A stretch of DNA of 64,000 nt from Welwitschia mirabilis (lineage: Eukaryota > Gnetophyta > Gnetopsida > Welwitschiales): positions 142,202,264-142,266,263 of the forward strand of contig JBOZIK010000001.1 of NCBI GenBank assembly GCA_051453625.1. The letters run 5' to 3'. The notes beneath the pieces were generated by a model. It made no database searches and was not told the DNA's origin. It was given only the letters and a program-made list of their open reading frames with translations. Below, piece after piece: positions 47,115 to 59,128 of this stretch (its first letter is position 1; every line of letters starts with the position of its first letter). Both the position numbers and the translations under genes were made by a program.

Positions 47115-49602
47115 GAGAGGTCTGAGCGTTTTGTTTATTTTTACATTAACCTTAATGGCTTATTGTTTAATTATGGACATAAGTGTGTCTTGTATGAAAC
47201 AGGTACTTTCTGAAGTAATTGAATGAGTAGTCTGAAATTTGCATTAGGCCAGTTAAATATACATTGTGTTTTTCAACTTTTTTATATATGTATGTATAGA
47301 TTGTAGCATTGTACAATTGTTCTTTTTCTTTTTCTTATTGATAAATTGATATGAAAGTTCATCTCTTGATTACAATTGACACAATGGAAAGGTGTCAATG
47401 CATCCTTGTCCTTAACAAAAAGCTTCTTATTCATTTAACCCTAAGGATTTGACTAGTAATCTAAATTAAAATGTGATCAGAGTTTCATTCTTTAGGTAGT
47501 CCATGTGGGTGCAGTTGAGAGGTCAGTTTGGCTAATCATGTACGTCAACAAATTCCACATGGTCAATGAGGTGTTCAATTTAAAGTTGAAGGAATATTAA
47601 TGCATACTAACAACCTAGATGAACTATATGGCATTTTACTATGAAAAATTTAATAAGCATCAACTTTCCTTATTTCATTAAGATCCAAATTTTATAACTC
47701 TACTTAAAAGACAAGAGACCATGGTACATTATAGTTAGGAGAGTCAAGATACCCAAGGTGAACTACCTCAACATTACATACACTAAACTATGAGCACCAC
47801 AAATATTCTAGAGGGATGGAGGTGGTAGCAAAAGAGGGAGGGAGAGAGAAAATGCTAGTTTAATAGGTCCAAGGAACACTTCAAGAGAAAATACTTCAAG
47901 TTTTCAAATATGCAAAAAAAGGGAATAGTTAAGAAATATTGTAATTGTCAAGCCAACAATGTGAGCATATAGGACAAGAGAATCTCCTAGGACATGAAAG
48001 TGGTCTCTTATTTTAGTTTACATTGAAGCAAGTGTTTTTTAATTTTCATTAGTATTAGTTGTAGAATTCATGAGTACCTTCAACAATTCAAAAATATCTT
48101 TCACACAATCAAAAGACAAATCAACAAATTTTTAAACACATGTAAGGAATTAGAAAAATTAAAATAAAAAATATTACTTTCATGATGAAAATTACATCCA
48201 TTTATCCAACAATGGAACACTGACTAAAGTAAATTCATGAATTCCTTTAAAAAAAATTCAAAGATCTAATAACAAATATGAAAAAATGTAAGACATTCCA
48301 ATATATGATAAACAATTTAAAATTTAGTGTTATGGTAGTAAAAATTTTAAACATTGGCATAGTGTGAAAGAAGCAAAACGTAGTGGATAGAGAGAGTTTA
48401 CAGTGTCTGTTTTTAAAAGATTTTCCAAAAAGCCATTAGAATTTAAATCCAAATTCAAAACTGTTGATAATTATGAAAAATTGGCTAACTTCATCAAATA
48501 AAAATCTATGAGAAATATTTACATCCAAGGAAAAGTGCATATGACTTAAAAAATACATATCCTAATGCTTTATAATTAATCGAGATTTTTATTTTTGATA
48601 TTTTTTGTCTAAAAAAGATTTTTTATTTACTTTATTGTTCTTTAGACCCTTTTTTATTTAATGTTAAATGACTTAGCTTTGTTCTCTATATATAACTTTT
48701 AATTCTTGAGAGATGTTAGGTTCTCTTTGTGGATTTATACTTTATTAAACTAATTGGGTGTCATGTTCAAGTACATATAATGTTACTTGCTCCCATGAAT
48801 TATGCAATATTGGAAACCAACACGCTTGTTATAGGATTATATATGAGGTAGAACACTTTTCTGATTTTGTAAACCAAATCTACTAGCATTGTTGAGTGTT
48901 GGATATTAGTAACTAGAAAACTAGCTAACATATAGTTTATGGATCATAGGTTTGACATGCTAAGAATAAGGAGAGAGGTGGGCAAAAGGGATATGCTTAG
49001 ATCAAGAGTGGAAGTGTAAATATCAATTACATAATAAGGGCTAAAATCCTTAGATGAACTTAATGATGTTTGAATAGGTGAAAGTGATTTATTTAAAGGT
49101 TGTTACTATACAACCATGTTGAAAGAGAGTGAAGATAACTTAGATAATGAATTAGGTTTAAGTAACTATCAAGCCCCACTCATAATGGAAATTAAAGAAC
49201 ATATCCCATTAACCATCCTAATAGATGTCATGGAGGATTCTGATGTCACATAAAATGTTTTTCTACTTATTTATTATGGTGTTTATGTACTTAAGACATA
49301 TTGATAATTGAATAAGGGGGTATAGGGTAGTTATGCTTGCTCCACTTTCAGAAGCAACTAGAACTAGCAAATATTTCTTGGCCCAATGCTTAGCATAGTC
49401 ACAACCATAGCAGTGACCATCATATCTCAAGTACCAATATAAGCATGTTCATGAAGGACATATATTATGTCATATGTGCCTTTTATTATAGTATTTCTTG
49501 CCCTCTAATAATGGTCAAAGTGATGTTTATGATAATCATTATTCAATATGATTAACTCGTTTGGTTTGATAATGTTCCTTACACACCTAGCTAGCTGATT
49601 AG

Positions 49603-49604
<2 letters not shown>
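47115..49604. other. Intergenic stretch, nothing recognised
   Basis: Moderately AT-rich, with no gene or transposon domain recognised on either strand. A purine-rich patch (GGGATGGAGGTGGTAGCAAA, then GAGGGAGGGAGAGAG) lies near 47813-47851. The last part, 49.0-49.6 kb, has fragments reminiscent of retroelement coding sequence but too short to assign. Confidence 0.4.

Positions 49605-49674
<70 letters not shown>
49605..49674 (+). repeat. (TC)n microsatellite, at least 35 units
   Basis: Perfect TC dinucleotide array running into the gap at 49675-49983, so its true length is unknown. The sequence is CAATTTTC on the far side, so the array ends inside the gap. Confidence 0.95.
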
Positions 49675-50189
49675 NNNNNNNNNNNNNNNNNNNNNNNNNN
49701 NNNNNNNNNNNNNNNNNNNNNNNNNNNNNNNNNNNNNNNNNNNNNNNNNNNNNNNNNNNNNNNNNNNNNNNNNNNNNNNNNNNNNNNNNNNNNNNNNNNN
49801 NNNNNNNNNNNNNNNNNNNNNNNNNNNNNNNNNNNNNNNNNNNNNNNNNNNNNNNNNNNNNNNNNNNNNNNNNNNNNNNNNNNNNNNNNNNNNNNNNNNN
49901 NNNNNNNNNNNNNNNNNNNNNNNNNNNNNNNNNNNNNNNNNNNNNNNNNNNNNNNNNNNNNNNNNNNNNNNNNNNNNNNNNNNCAATTTTCTACTATTGT
50001 AATTATCATCTGTTCTATCATTTTCATAACTAGGTGGACAACTGTTTGTTGTTTTTTATTTTAGTTTTTGTTTACTAATTGAAGTATGCAAAGACATGGT
50101 AAATTCTAGAAAAAAGATGAAATATTAGAGAGAGCAAAACCTAACTAAAGAAAATATTAGATAAGGATTATTCAACTTCAAGCAAAATC

Positions 50190-51590
50190 CAGATATGCAC
50201 ATTCTAGGTATGCAAATTCCAAGAATTGAAGAAGAGGTTTTTTCTGCTTTTACTATCTAAGAATTAGATTTTATAAAAGAAAATTGTGAAAATAATGGCA
50301 TAGAAGTAGATCATGTCATTTCCTTTTTATCCATGTCGAAATCCTCACTAAAACAAAAATAAGTCACTTTATCTAATATGTCAATCATGATAGGAACTTT
50401 AACTCCAAATGAAAATGTTACACTTAGAGATTTAATTGCTAATAGAAAATATAAAATCTAAAATATTTTTAATTTACTTGTTGGAGATGATGTATAATTA
50501 ATAAACTTAAGTGTGTATTTGACATTTTTGGGGGAACCTAAGGAAAACCATTTCCAACATCTATCAAACATTGAACAACTTGTGCTTACCTCAGTGAATG
50601 GGAAGTAATACATAGTGATCATAACTACATGACTATCTTTTTAGTCATAATTATAAAAAAGATAAAACATTAGCTCAAAACCTTCCATATAAGATTTTTA
50701 AATCATAAAGTCAAGTGTAAGAAGTTTTTATTAAAAGATTCTTAAGTGAAAATACCATGAGAAAAACAAGGAAGAACGTTATCAACTTTTAACAACAACC
50801 TCATGAAGATTATGCCATGACTTCTAAGCATTTTATCATTACAATTCATTTTGATAAAAATTAATTAGTAGATTATTTCTATAATGGACTNNNNNNNNNN
50901 CTAAATAGCTTGTAGACTTTTCTTGTAATGGCAACATGATGAACTTAATCTTAGAGGATGCATGAAATGTGTTAGAAAGTCTAGTAGAAATAAGTCAAAT
51001 GTGGCAAAAACCCACTAAGGAAAATCGAACTATAGGCCAAATCATAAAATATTTAAAGGAAGTAAAACATGATAATAAAGAATAAAAAGTTGATTCAACT
51101 AACTTAATTAAAGACTTTTACTACCACTTTGAAGAATTACATTCAAATAATAGTTGATGCAAANNNNNNNNNNNNNNNNNNNNNNNNNNNNNNNNNNNNN
51201 NNNNNNNNNNNNNNNNNNNNNNTAAAGAGTATCCCTTATTGCCAACTTGTAAAGAGAGGATGTTTGAGGAAGTATATGCATTCAACCAAAGAATGCCTAA
51301 CTTTAAAAGTCGATCACAATTTTAATAAAGATTAGGTGGAGAAGCACAATGAAAACCTTTTAAAAATAGATTTTGAAATTCAAAATTCCAACAAAGTAAT
51401 CTCAATGTTCAACCAAATCAAATTGATCCACTCAGAGATTTCATAAAAGAATTGAAAAAGTTGCAAGAAATAACTAATAATAATATTGAAAAGTTAGTGA
51501 ATGTACTTCAACAAACAATGCNNNNNNNNNNNNNNNNNNNNNNNNNNNNNNNNNNNNNNNNNNNNNNNNNNNNNNNNNNNNNNNNNNNNN
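50190..51590 (+). pseudogene. Ty3/gypsy gag remnant (Athila/Tat-like)
   Basis: Plus strand, frames shift at several points. In order: NENVTLRDLIANRKYK (about 50410; family: TLREL-AP), FLGEPKENHFQHLSNIEQL (50527-50583; family: FHGL-GEDP--HL--F-E-C), SQVREVFIKRFL (about 50715; family: W--L---FL-KYFP), QQPHEDYAMTSKHF (about 50790; family: Q---ESL-EAWERF), FYNGL at 50876-50890 before a 10-N gap, then LVDFSCNGNMMNLILEDAW (about 50920-50970; family: T-VDAAAGG-L--KT-EEA). A cysteine-rich remnant with HSTKECLTLK follows the gap at 51164-51222 (51233-51300). The signature of VDxAxGG and FYNGL is specific to Athila/Tat-type gags. At least five stops. Confidence 0.8.
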
Positions 51591-52538
51591 NNNNNNNNNN
51601 NNNNNNNNNNNNNNNNNNNNNNNNNNNNNNNNNNNNNNNNNNNNNNNNNNNNNNNNNNNNNNNNNNNNNNNNNNNNNNNNNNNNNNNNNNNNNNNNNNNN
51701 NNNNNNNNNNNNNNNNNNNNNNNNNNNNNNNNNNNNNNNNNNNNNNNNNNNNNNNNNNNNNNNNNNNNNNNNNNNNNNNNNNNNNNNNNNNNNNNNNNNN
51801 NNNNNNNNNNNNNNNNNNNNNNNNNNNNNNNNNNNNNNNNNNNNNNNNNNNNNNNNNNNNNNNNNNNNNNNNNNNNNNNNNNNNNNNNNNNNNNNNNNNN
51901 NNNNNNNNNNNNNNNNNNNNNNNNNNNNNNNNNNNNNNNNNNNNNNNNNNNNNNNNNNNNNNNNNNNNNNNNNNNNNNNNNNNNNNNNNNNNNNNNNNNN
52001 NNNNNNNNNNNNNNNNNNNNNNNNNNNNNNNNNNNNNNNNNNNNNNNNNNNNNNNNNNNNNNNNNNNNNNNNNNNNNNNNNNNNNNNNNNNNNNNNNNNN
52101 NNNNNNNNNNNNNNNNNNNNNNNNNNNNNNNNNNNNNNNNNNNNNNNNNNNNNNNNNNNNNNNNNNNNNNNNNNNNNNNNNNNNNNNNNNNNNNNNNNNN
52201 NNNNNNNNNNNNNNNNNNNNNNNNNNNNNNNNNNNNNNNNNNNNNNNNNNNNNNNNNNNNNNNNNNNNNNNNNNNNNNNNNNNNNNNNNNNNNNNNNNNN
52301 NNNNNNNNNNNNNNNNNNNNNNNNNNNNNNNNNNNNNNNNNNNNNNNNNNNNNNNNNNNNNNNGTGAAATGACCTAATAAGAAGAAAATAAAAACATACC
52401 ATTGCTCGCAAAGTTTTTCTTGCTTAATTTATTTTCAACTTAGTCATGAAAATGTGTCCTAAACTTAAAGCACTTGGACAGTAATAGTAAGTATCAACTC
52501 GGAAAGAAACAAAAGAGCTAGTGTGAAAAAATATAATT

Positions 52539-52930
52539 GACATAAGAGCCAGTGTGAACATCATACCTCTTAACATATGTAAAATATTACAGTTGGAAAA
52601 TCAAATAAAACCTACATGAATCATCTTACAATTAGTTAATACCTTAATTAAGAAATTCTTAAGAATTATCAAGAACCTAGTCATCCAATTAGAGAAAGCT
52701 TGTTACTGCATAGATGTAGTCATCATTAATGTAGAACATGATGAAGGTTATCCACTGCTCTTAGGAAAAGCCTTTTGTGCAACTTCCCAATGTATCATTG
52801 ACACATGAATAGTAATGATGGAATGTCATATAGACAATAATAAGTTCACCATTCAAGTTTTTGATGCTATTGAAAAAGAGATAAGAGATGAGTTTAACTT
52901 AAAAGAATAACTTAAACTAACCATCACCAA
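52539..52930 (+). pseudogene. Retropepsin-type protease remnant of the same gypsy element
   Basis: Plus strand, one frame from 52539. It reads DIRASVNIIPLNI (family active site DLGASVNLMPLSI), LENQIKPT, stop, IILQLVNTLIK (family: L---PT---LQLADRS), then VVIINVEHDEGYPLLLGKAF (52700-52770; family: FVVLDMEED---PLILGRPFLAT) and later DNNKFTIQVFDAI (family: GKLTLRV-DE---FNV-EA). The catalytic Asp is kept but the Gly after it is Arg. It follows the gag remnant at the expected distance (with an 842-N gap between) and is truncated by the gap at 52963-53698. At least two in-frame stops. Confidence 0.85.
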
Positions 52931-53743
52931 ATTAAGAAGAGATTGATAATGCTACACAAACCNNNNNNNNNNNNNNNNNNNNNNNNNNNNNNNNNNNNNN
53001 NNNNNNNNNNNNNNNNNNNNNNNNNNNNNNNNNNNNNNNNNNNNNNNNNNNNNNNNNNNNNNNNNNNNNNNNNNNNNNNNNNNNNNNNNNNNNNNNNNNN
53101 NNNNNNNNNNNNNNNNNNNNNNNNNNNNNNNNNNNNNNNNNNNNNNNNNNNNNNNNNNNNNNNNNNNNNNNNNNNNNNNNNNNNNNNNNNNNNNNNNNNN
53201 NNNNNNNNNNNNNNNNNNNNNNNNNNNNNNNNNNNNNNNNNNNNNNNNNNNNNNNNNNNNNNNNNNNNNNNNNNNNNNNNNNNNNNNNNNNNNNNNNNNN
53301 NNNNNNNNNNNNNNNNNNNNNNNNNNNNNNNNNNNNNNNNNNNNNNNNNNNNNNNNNNNNNNNNNNNNNNNNNNNNNNNNNNNNNNNNNNNNNNNNNNNN
53401 NNNNNNNNNNNNNNNNNNNNNNNNNNNNNNNNNNNNNNNNNNNNNNNNNNNNNNNNNNNNNNNNNNNNNNNNNNNNNNNNNNNNNNNNNNNNNNNNNNNN
53501 NNNNNNNNNNNNNNNNNNNNNNNNNNNNNNNNNNNNNNNNNNNNNNNNNNNNNNNNNNNNNNNNNNNNNNNNNNNNNNNNNNNNNNNNNNNNNNNNNNNN
53601 NNNNNNNNNNNNNNNNNNNNNNNNNNNNNNNNNNNNNNNNNNNNNNNNNNNNNNNNNNNNNNNNNNNNNNNNNNNNNNNNNNNNNNNNNNNNNNNNNNTT
53701 TAGAACCTTTTCCTTTAGATGAATTCCTTTTGAAATTTGTAAC

Positions 53744-54480
53744 TGAAATGACTCAAAAATATTTATAGTTGATAAACTTCAAACTTTGATGCTATGATAT
53801 CAAATGTAATAACCTAAAATTTCTATAGTTGCAAAACTTCAAACTTGATGCTTTGATACTACATGTAAAGACTCAAACTTTTATAGTTGAAGAATTTACT
53901 CTGATATCAAATGAAATAATCCAAAAATTCTATAGTTGAAATCTTCAAACTTTAATGCTCTGATACCAAATACGACACCCAAAATTCTATAGTTGACGAA
54001 TTCAACTCACTCTGATGCTTTAATACAAAAAGAATTAACCTGACTATTAAGTCATCTAATAGTAGAGGATGGTTATATTTAGAATATAAGGGATGAAAAA
54101 TAACTAAGTCTTAGACATTTGTAAGAAGTATCTAANNNNNNNNNNNNNNNNNNNNNNNNNNNNNNNNNNNNNNNNNNNNNNNNNNNNNNNNNNNNNNNNN
54201 NNNNNNNNNNNNNNNNNNNNNNNNNNNNNNNNNNNAAATTTGTAACTGAAATGACTCAAAAATATTTATAGTTGATAAACTTTAAACTTTAATGTTCTGA
54301 TATAAAATGTAATAACCTAAAATTTCTATAGTTGTAAAACTTCAAACTTGATGCTCTAATACCAAATGTAAAGACACAAACTTTTATAGTTGAAGTATTT
54401 AACTTACTCTAATATCAAATGAAATAATCCAAAAATTCTATAGTATAAATCTTCAAACTTTGATGCTTTAATATGAAAAG
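53744..54480 (-). repeat. LTR-end/PBS tandem arrays, 5 units and 4 units around gap 54136-54235
   Basis: Units of about 60 bp read on plus as (AAC)CTAAAATTTCTATAGTTGAA--TTCAAACTT-ATGCTCTGATACCAAATGTA. GCTCTGATACCA (for example 53957-53968) is the exact complement of the plant iMet-type PBS TGGTATCAGAGC, and TGTAA-ACCC is the complement of the usual gypsy LTR end GGGTGTTACA. The left array (53744-54032) has five units; the right array (54247-54480) has four and lacks the unit containing ATACGACACCCAAAATTC. A third array, five units, is at 60551-60844. Confidence 0.8.
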
Positions 54481-54884
54481 AATTAACCTAACTATTAAGT
54501 CATCTAATAGTAGAGGATGGCTATATTTAGAATATAAGGGATGAAAAATGACCAAATCTTAGACATTTGTAAGAAGTATCTAATAGGATTGAGCAAAGTG
54601 CATAATGATATGATTTTAAAAAAAAGGATATAACATTAATGGTCTACTATGAATATTGATAGGCCCTTCATATTAACATACTCCACTTAAGATATACTTT
54701 GAATTTAGAGGATTGACGTTTAAGTATATTTCAAGCTCTTCTCTTGGCATGAGGAAAAGCAAGATTAGATAGGATAAATTTTAAGAAAAACATAGAAGAT
54801 AACCCTTTTATATTTAAAGAGAGGATCAAGATTTATTTAATGGTTTAATTTTAAGAGAGGTAAAGAGCTAGTTTTTAAAAGGAC

Positions 54885-54966
54885 ATTGGTGGGATTCGAA
54901 CCTAAGGCCTCCCACCCAGTGTCTTATCTCAAGTAGGAGGATCAATCCTACTAATTCATTAGTTAA
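54885..54966 (-). mobile_element. tRNA-like segment (SINE head or pol III box) in the LTR
   Basis: On the minus strand GGTTCGAATCC (plus 54892-54902) is a perfect B box, preceded at roughly tRNA distance by CTAATGAATTAGTAGGA as a possible A box. The other LTR copy has it at 61241 onward with B box GTTTCGAATCC. Being in both LTRs, it entered the family before this element inserted, or is part of it. A folded functional tRNA is not supported. Confidence 0.5.
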
Positions 54967-55110
54967 GAGTTGAAAGTGTTTTAGCATTAGATATGATTGA
55001 GAGTTTTGCAGAGGGTCTACTCTTACAGGCAGATCAAAAAGTACTACCAGAAGATGAGTCTTGTGAAAACACGTGGATGAAGAAGAACAAAAGAAAGGGT
55101 AGTGCACAGT

Positions 55111-55653
55111 TTAAATCACATGGGAATGGTTACTGCAGGAGGATGCATTGAGACAGAGGTGGGTGTTAGTATGCAATGTGTAGGCGAGTGGGTGAGCATT
55201 TTCGGAGTGAAAATGACATGATGTGGTGTATACAAGTGGGTCAGTAATAGTATTAGAGGGAAGTACAGGGTGAGAGTAGGGCTCCAAATATACAAACACT
55301 AGTAGGGATGTAATGGGTGAAAACTGCAGAAGCATAGACAAAGTGGATAAGATTGATGTATTAAAGGAGGTCAACAATAGACGACAAGAAGGACGAGCTA
55401 ATATCATACTTGGAAATGGATACAATGGTGAATTAACAAATGTGAGAAGAAGGGGGAGGGGAGGGGGAGGGGATTCATTAATTGTGAAGCACGATTGGGT
55501 ACACAGAGAAAAGTAAGTATTTAAGTATGCAAAAACCCAATGTTTATAGAGAGAGCCAATATCTTTTAATTCCATTCTACTTAATCTAAAGATTCTTGTA
55601 TAAATCAAAATTAACTGGATAAAAAGGATGGTCAATTTTGTTTTAAACAGCAT
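55111..55653 (-). other. Long open frame inside the giant LTR
   Basis: A 180-codon frame, open on the LTR's sense strand. Its C-terminal half resembles the 98-codon frame at 61519-61815 in the other LTR (shared LEPYSHP-L, DPLVY and FENAHPLAYTL-type stretches). No known domain. Sharing is expected simply because the LTRs are homologous; persistence of an open frame is notable but may be chance. Confidence 0.25.
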
Positions 55654-55960
55654 TTCTAGAAATGGTAATAAATGACTGAGTGTTGAGAGGGGAGAGAGAG
55701 TTGCATACTAAGGGAGATGAAATCATGCTACATAGGAGGTGAGATACAATGGAGATGCAATTACCAAGGAGAACAGTTAAGCAGAAACATCACATGAATG
55801 GAGAAATGCACTGTGAAGAAGAAACATACCATGCAGCGAAAATGTGCAGCATAGCTAAAATGTGCTACATAGTGAAAACACACTGTGCATTAGAGGTTAA
55901 TATGCAAGGTAGTATCATACACCCTCTGCAATAAAGAGGTTCTAATATTTTCTTCATTAA

Positions 55961-56049
55961 TTGCACTGCTGGTCAAGTGGTAGAGGTGAGTGATGACAAG
56001 GAAAAGGGTGGCGGTTTGAATCTGGGACTTACATCTACTCTCCTTTTTT
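55961..56049 (+). mobile_element. Possible tRNA-derived SINE head, cut by a gap
   Basis: GCTGGTCAAGTGGTAGAGG (55968-55986) resembles a tRNA A box and CGGTTTGAATCTGGG (56012-56026) a B box, with a T-run (56043-56049) just before the gap at 56050. The other LTR copy near 62.1 kb has no such insert. The region 55.83-55.96 kb just before it is also absent from the other LTR, and the LTR sequence resumes after the gap at 56150 with TGCACTTGCAAAGGAG. Confidence 0.55.
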
Positions 56050-58605
56050 NNNNNNNNNNNNNNNNNNNNNNNNNNNNNNNNNNNNNNNNNNNNNNNNNNN
56101 NNNNNNNNNNNNNNNNNNNNNNNNNNNNNNNNNNNNNNNNNNNNNNNNNTGCACTTGCAAAGGAGAATGGTTGAATAGAAACACCGCATGAATGGAAAAA
56201 TGCACTATGAAAAAGAAAGATACTATTACAATATGTATTTATGCATGCCTTAACATTCAAATATATTTTATCATTAGTAATCAAAATAGATATTATGCAT
56301 AATACAACATGCTAGAATAATGTAAGTGACCCAAATTTCGTATCTCATTGAAGTCTATCTGTAAAGAAAACTCAGGTTTCTTTCATAACATAAATCTTGT
56401 GAACTGGAAATGATTAAGAATAAAGCAAGTAAATAAAACTAACATGCAAGATGCAAGATGCAACCTAATCTAACATGAAATGTAAAGTAATCTTAACCTA
56501 TTTTCCTTTCAGCCCAAACAAGAACTACCTTGATAAGCTATATTATCCAAGAAATTATCATGAGATCTTGAGTAACATTAGACTATAAGGGACATCAAAA
56601 TTATACCATGCAAATAAATACAAACATGTTAAAAAAACAAGATTTATATAAAAATGATAAAAATATCTGGGTTATAAAATAGCCAGATCTCAATAGAAGA
56701 TACTCTACCTTCTACCAAGTGCTTATCTTTTTGTAACTCCTAAGATAGATCTCTCGTCCTTCGTTCTCCTGTCATGAGAATCTCTGATGCATCAAATATG
56801 GAAAGAAGAGTAGAAGGAGAATCTTGTTTATAGGAAATACAATAGAAATAGATAGACAGAAGGTGCAGTTATGCATGCTTATTAGGCACTTAGAAATGGA
56901 TGAAATGACTGAGAGAATCTGTCAGTGACAGTTACATATCAGTGTGATTTAGGCTATCATCTGGATGAAAGTGGTGATGACGATACATTACAAAATATCT
57001 CCAAAAGTGATGACTTAGTAGTCCATTGTCCTGCCTTTCATATGGATAACTAAGGGGACTACGGTCTTCTTTAATGTCTTTCCTGAGAAGAACCTTAACT
57101 GGTTTGTCATGAAAAGCTCTGATCATCGGAAAGTGCCTTAAATGCATCAAATTTGGATAATAAATGCATTTTTCTGAGATTTTCTCTTGTAATTCTAAAA
57201 TCCTCAAATTTGTGCTAAAACTTGTATGAAAGTCCTACAAAAAAACTTATAAAACCCATCAAATAACCATAAATTGGCAACGCAACATAGCCCTTCACTT
57301 AGCTTTTGTCAGTCCCTAATAAAAACCAGGTGGAAAACCCATAATTGCAAGCCAATTTATTTTTTAAAAGATAATCTGGAAATCATAAAATAGGCTCATA
57401 AAACCACATCATATAGATAAATAATAAGTAATGCATAATTTGTTTGAAAACTTTTGAAAATTTATGTCGTAAAAGCTTAAATTTTTTGAAAAATGAGCCA
57501 TGTAAATGTGTCTCTACCCTTCCCCTAAAGAAAAAGAAATACGTCTCATATTGGAAAAATAAAGCAAAAAATATAAATGGGAGTGGGAAGGTAGGAAATG
57601 GAAATGAGGACAACTTTTAAATGAAGTGCAAACTTGATTAAAGAAAATGTGGACAGAAAGTGTTTCTTCATAAGAAAGAATATGAACAGCACTGTACAAC
57701 ACCAAAAATTTACAAAATAACACAAGTATAACAAGAATTTACTTTTTATTAAAAACTAAAAATAGGAAAACATGGTAATGACTTTGAAATAACTAATTAA
57801 ACCACTAAATAGAATAAGAAAAATGGGTATAAGATAATATAAACAAAAGATAGCTCACTACTCTAAAATTTTAACTTAGCAATTTTCAATGAAAGTAATC
57901 ATAACATCATTTGATGTGAAAAATTCAAAAATTAATATACAAAAATTCCATTCAGTAAGGTAGTGATTACGACGATGCTCGAGAAAAATGCTTTAAGTAA
58001 TGAATGATCAGATCAAAGAATTACTCAAAAATGAATTCTCTGATCATCATCTTTAAAACAAATATCAAAATTTGAATAAATGAAATGACCATGTGGAAAT
58101 GCTAAGAGTCTAGAAAACAAATAATGTCTTTGATGACATCAAGAACATCATTGATTCCATAGGCTTAAAGTTTAAATACAACTTTATTACCCATGAAAAG
58201 GGGAGTGCAATCACTATCAAAGAAGTAAGGACCCATGAAGCATAACCAACTGACCTCCTAGTGGAGTTCCTATAACTGCCATATTACACTACCAAAGGCT
58301 TCTCTAAAAAATATTTGCCTCGATGTACTTGCAGTAGGACATCATGGTGACCATGTTTTTTGAGATAGAAATATAAATCATTATGGTATTTATTTACTTT
58401 TTTTAATTAAATAAATAAAGAACAACATTTCACATGACCAATCACTCTACAAGTATAGGTAAAAGTTAAAAAGATTAGGACAGAAAAGGATACTCTTAAA
58501 TAATCTCATACCCTTTCACCATTGAGAAAAGCATAAAACAAAAAGGCATCTTCCTTCCATTAAAGTTATCCAAAAATGAAAGTAAGGGAAAAGGAAAAGG
58601 AGAGT

Positions 58606-58619
58606 CCTATTTATAATTA
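58606..58619 (-). promoter_or_regulatory. TATA box of the giant LTR
   Basis: Minus strand TAATTATAAATAGG, the same TATAAATAGG box as LTRs A and B, about 510 bases inside the LTR start. Transcription would run leftward through the long R/U5. Confidence 0.7.
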
Positions 58620-58661
58620 AGGTTTGATAAAATTGAAGAGTCACAAGGATATGAGAACAAA

Positions 58662-58788
58662 ACAAAAGTTTGTAAAGATTCTATGCATTTGAACATAAAA
58701 CATCATGAAGGGGAATAGTTAAAGTGACAAAAGTTGATGAAGATTCTATGCATATAAAGACAAAACATCATGAATGAGGGTAATTTTA
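58662..58788 (-). repeat. Two about 65-bp direct repeats just upstream of the LTR TATA box
   Basis: ACAAAAGTTTGTAAAGATTC... (58662-58726) and ACAAAAGTTGATGAAGATTC... (58727-58788) share ACAAAAGTT, AAGATTCTATGCAT and AAAACATCATGAA cores. Reading leftward, they lie immediately upstream of the TATA box, where LTR enhancer repeats usually sit. Confidence 0.7.
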
Positions 58789-59128
58789 TGATGGGGATTT
58801 TTGTTACCTTACCAAGCAACTAGGAAAATAATAAATAACAATTAAGCTTACATAATTAACAATAATGAGAAATTAGCAGTAATTAAAACATTCATAACAT
58901 GATAGCAATTTCATTAATAAATAAAAATAATAAATCTACACATTAAGCATCTTTATTCAAAATAATTCGACATTTTCTAAAATAAGTAATTAAATGCAGA
59001 AGCTAAGGCACAAAATAATATTCATAAAACTATTAGAAGTAAAAGAAAACATTCAAGATTTAGCATGAATCATTAGCCTTAAAATATTTAATCTTAAGAA
59101 TTAATTATTTGAAATTTGGGACATGACA

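Larger units (their letters stand above)
53744..59128 (-). mobile_element. Giant LTR (3' LTR) of a minus-strand gypsy derivative
   Basis: The LTR starts at plus 59128 (minus TGTCATGTCCCAAATTTC), right after a polypurine tract, and runs leftward to about 53744 (plus TGAAATGACTCAA, minus ...GAGTCATTTCA). Its left 4.7 kb is collinear with 60551-64000. Inside are a TATA box (58606-58619), U3 direct repeats (58662-58788), a tRNA-like B-box segment (54885-54966), an insert with a SINE (near 55961) and the LTR-end/PBS tandem array at its end. Gaps at 54136-54235 (duplicated flanks) and 56050-56149 inflate it. The true length is probably near 4.8-5 kb, very long for an LTR. Confidence 0.7.

Noticed and set aside
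49591-50027. Arg-Glu repeat proteins on the minus strand
   Set aside because: These frames are translations of the TC microsatellite and the N run.
51452-52411. About 300-codon ORFs on both strands
   Set aside because: Nearly all codons are N; only a few real bases at each end.
53744-54480. CRISPR-like array of repeats and spacers
   Set aside because: Units are directly joined without unique spacers, degenerate, and located at an LTR end in a plant genome with no cas genes.
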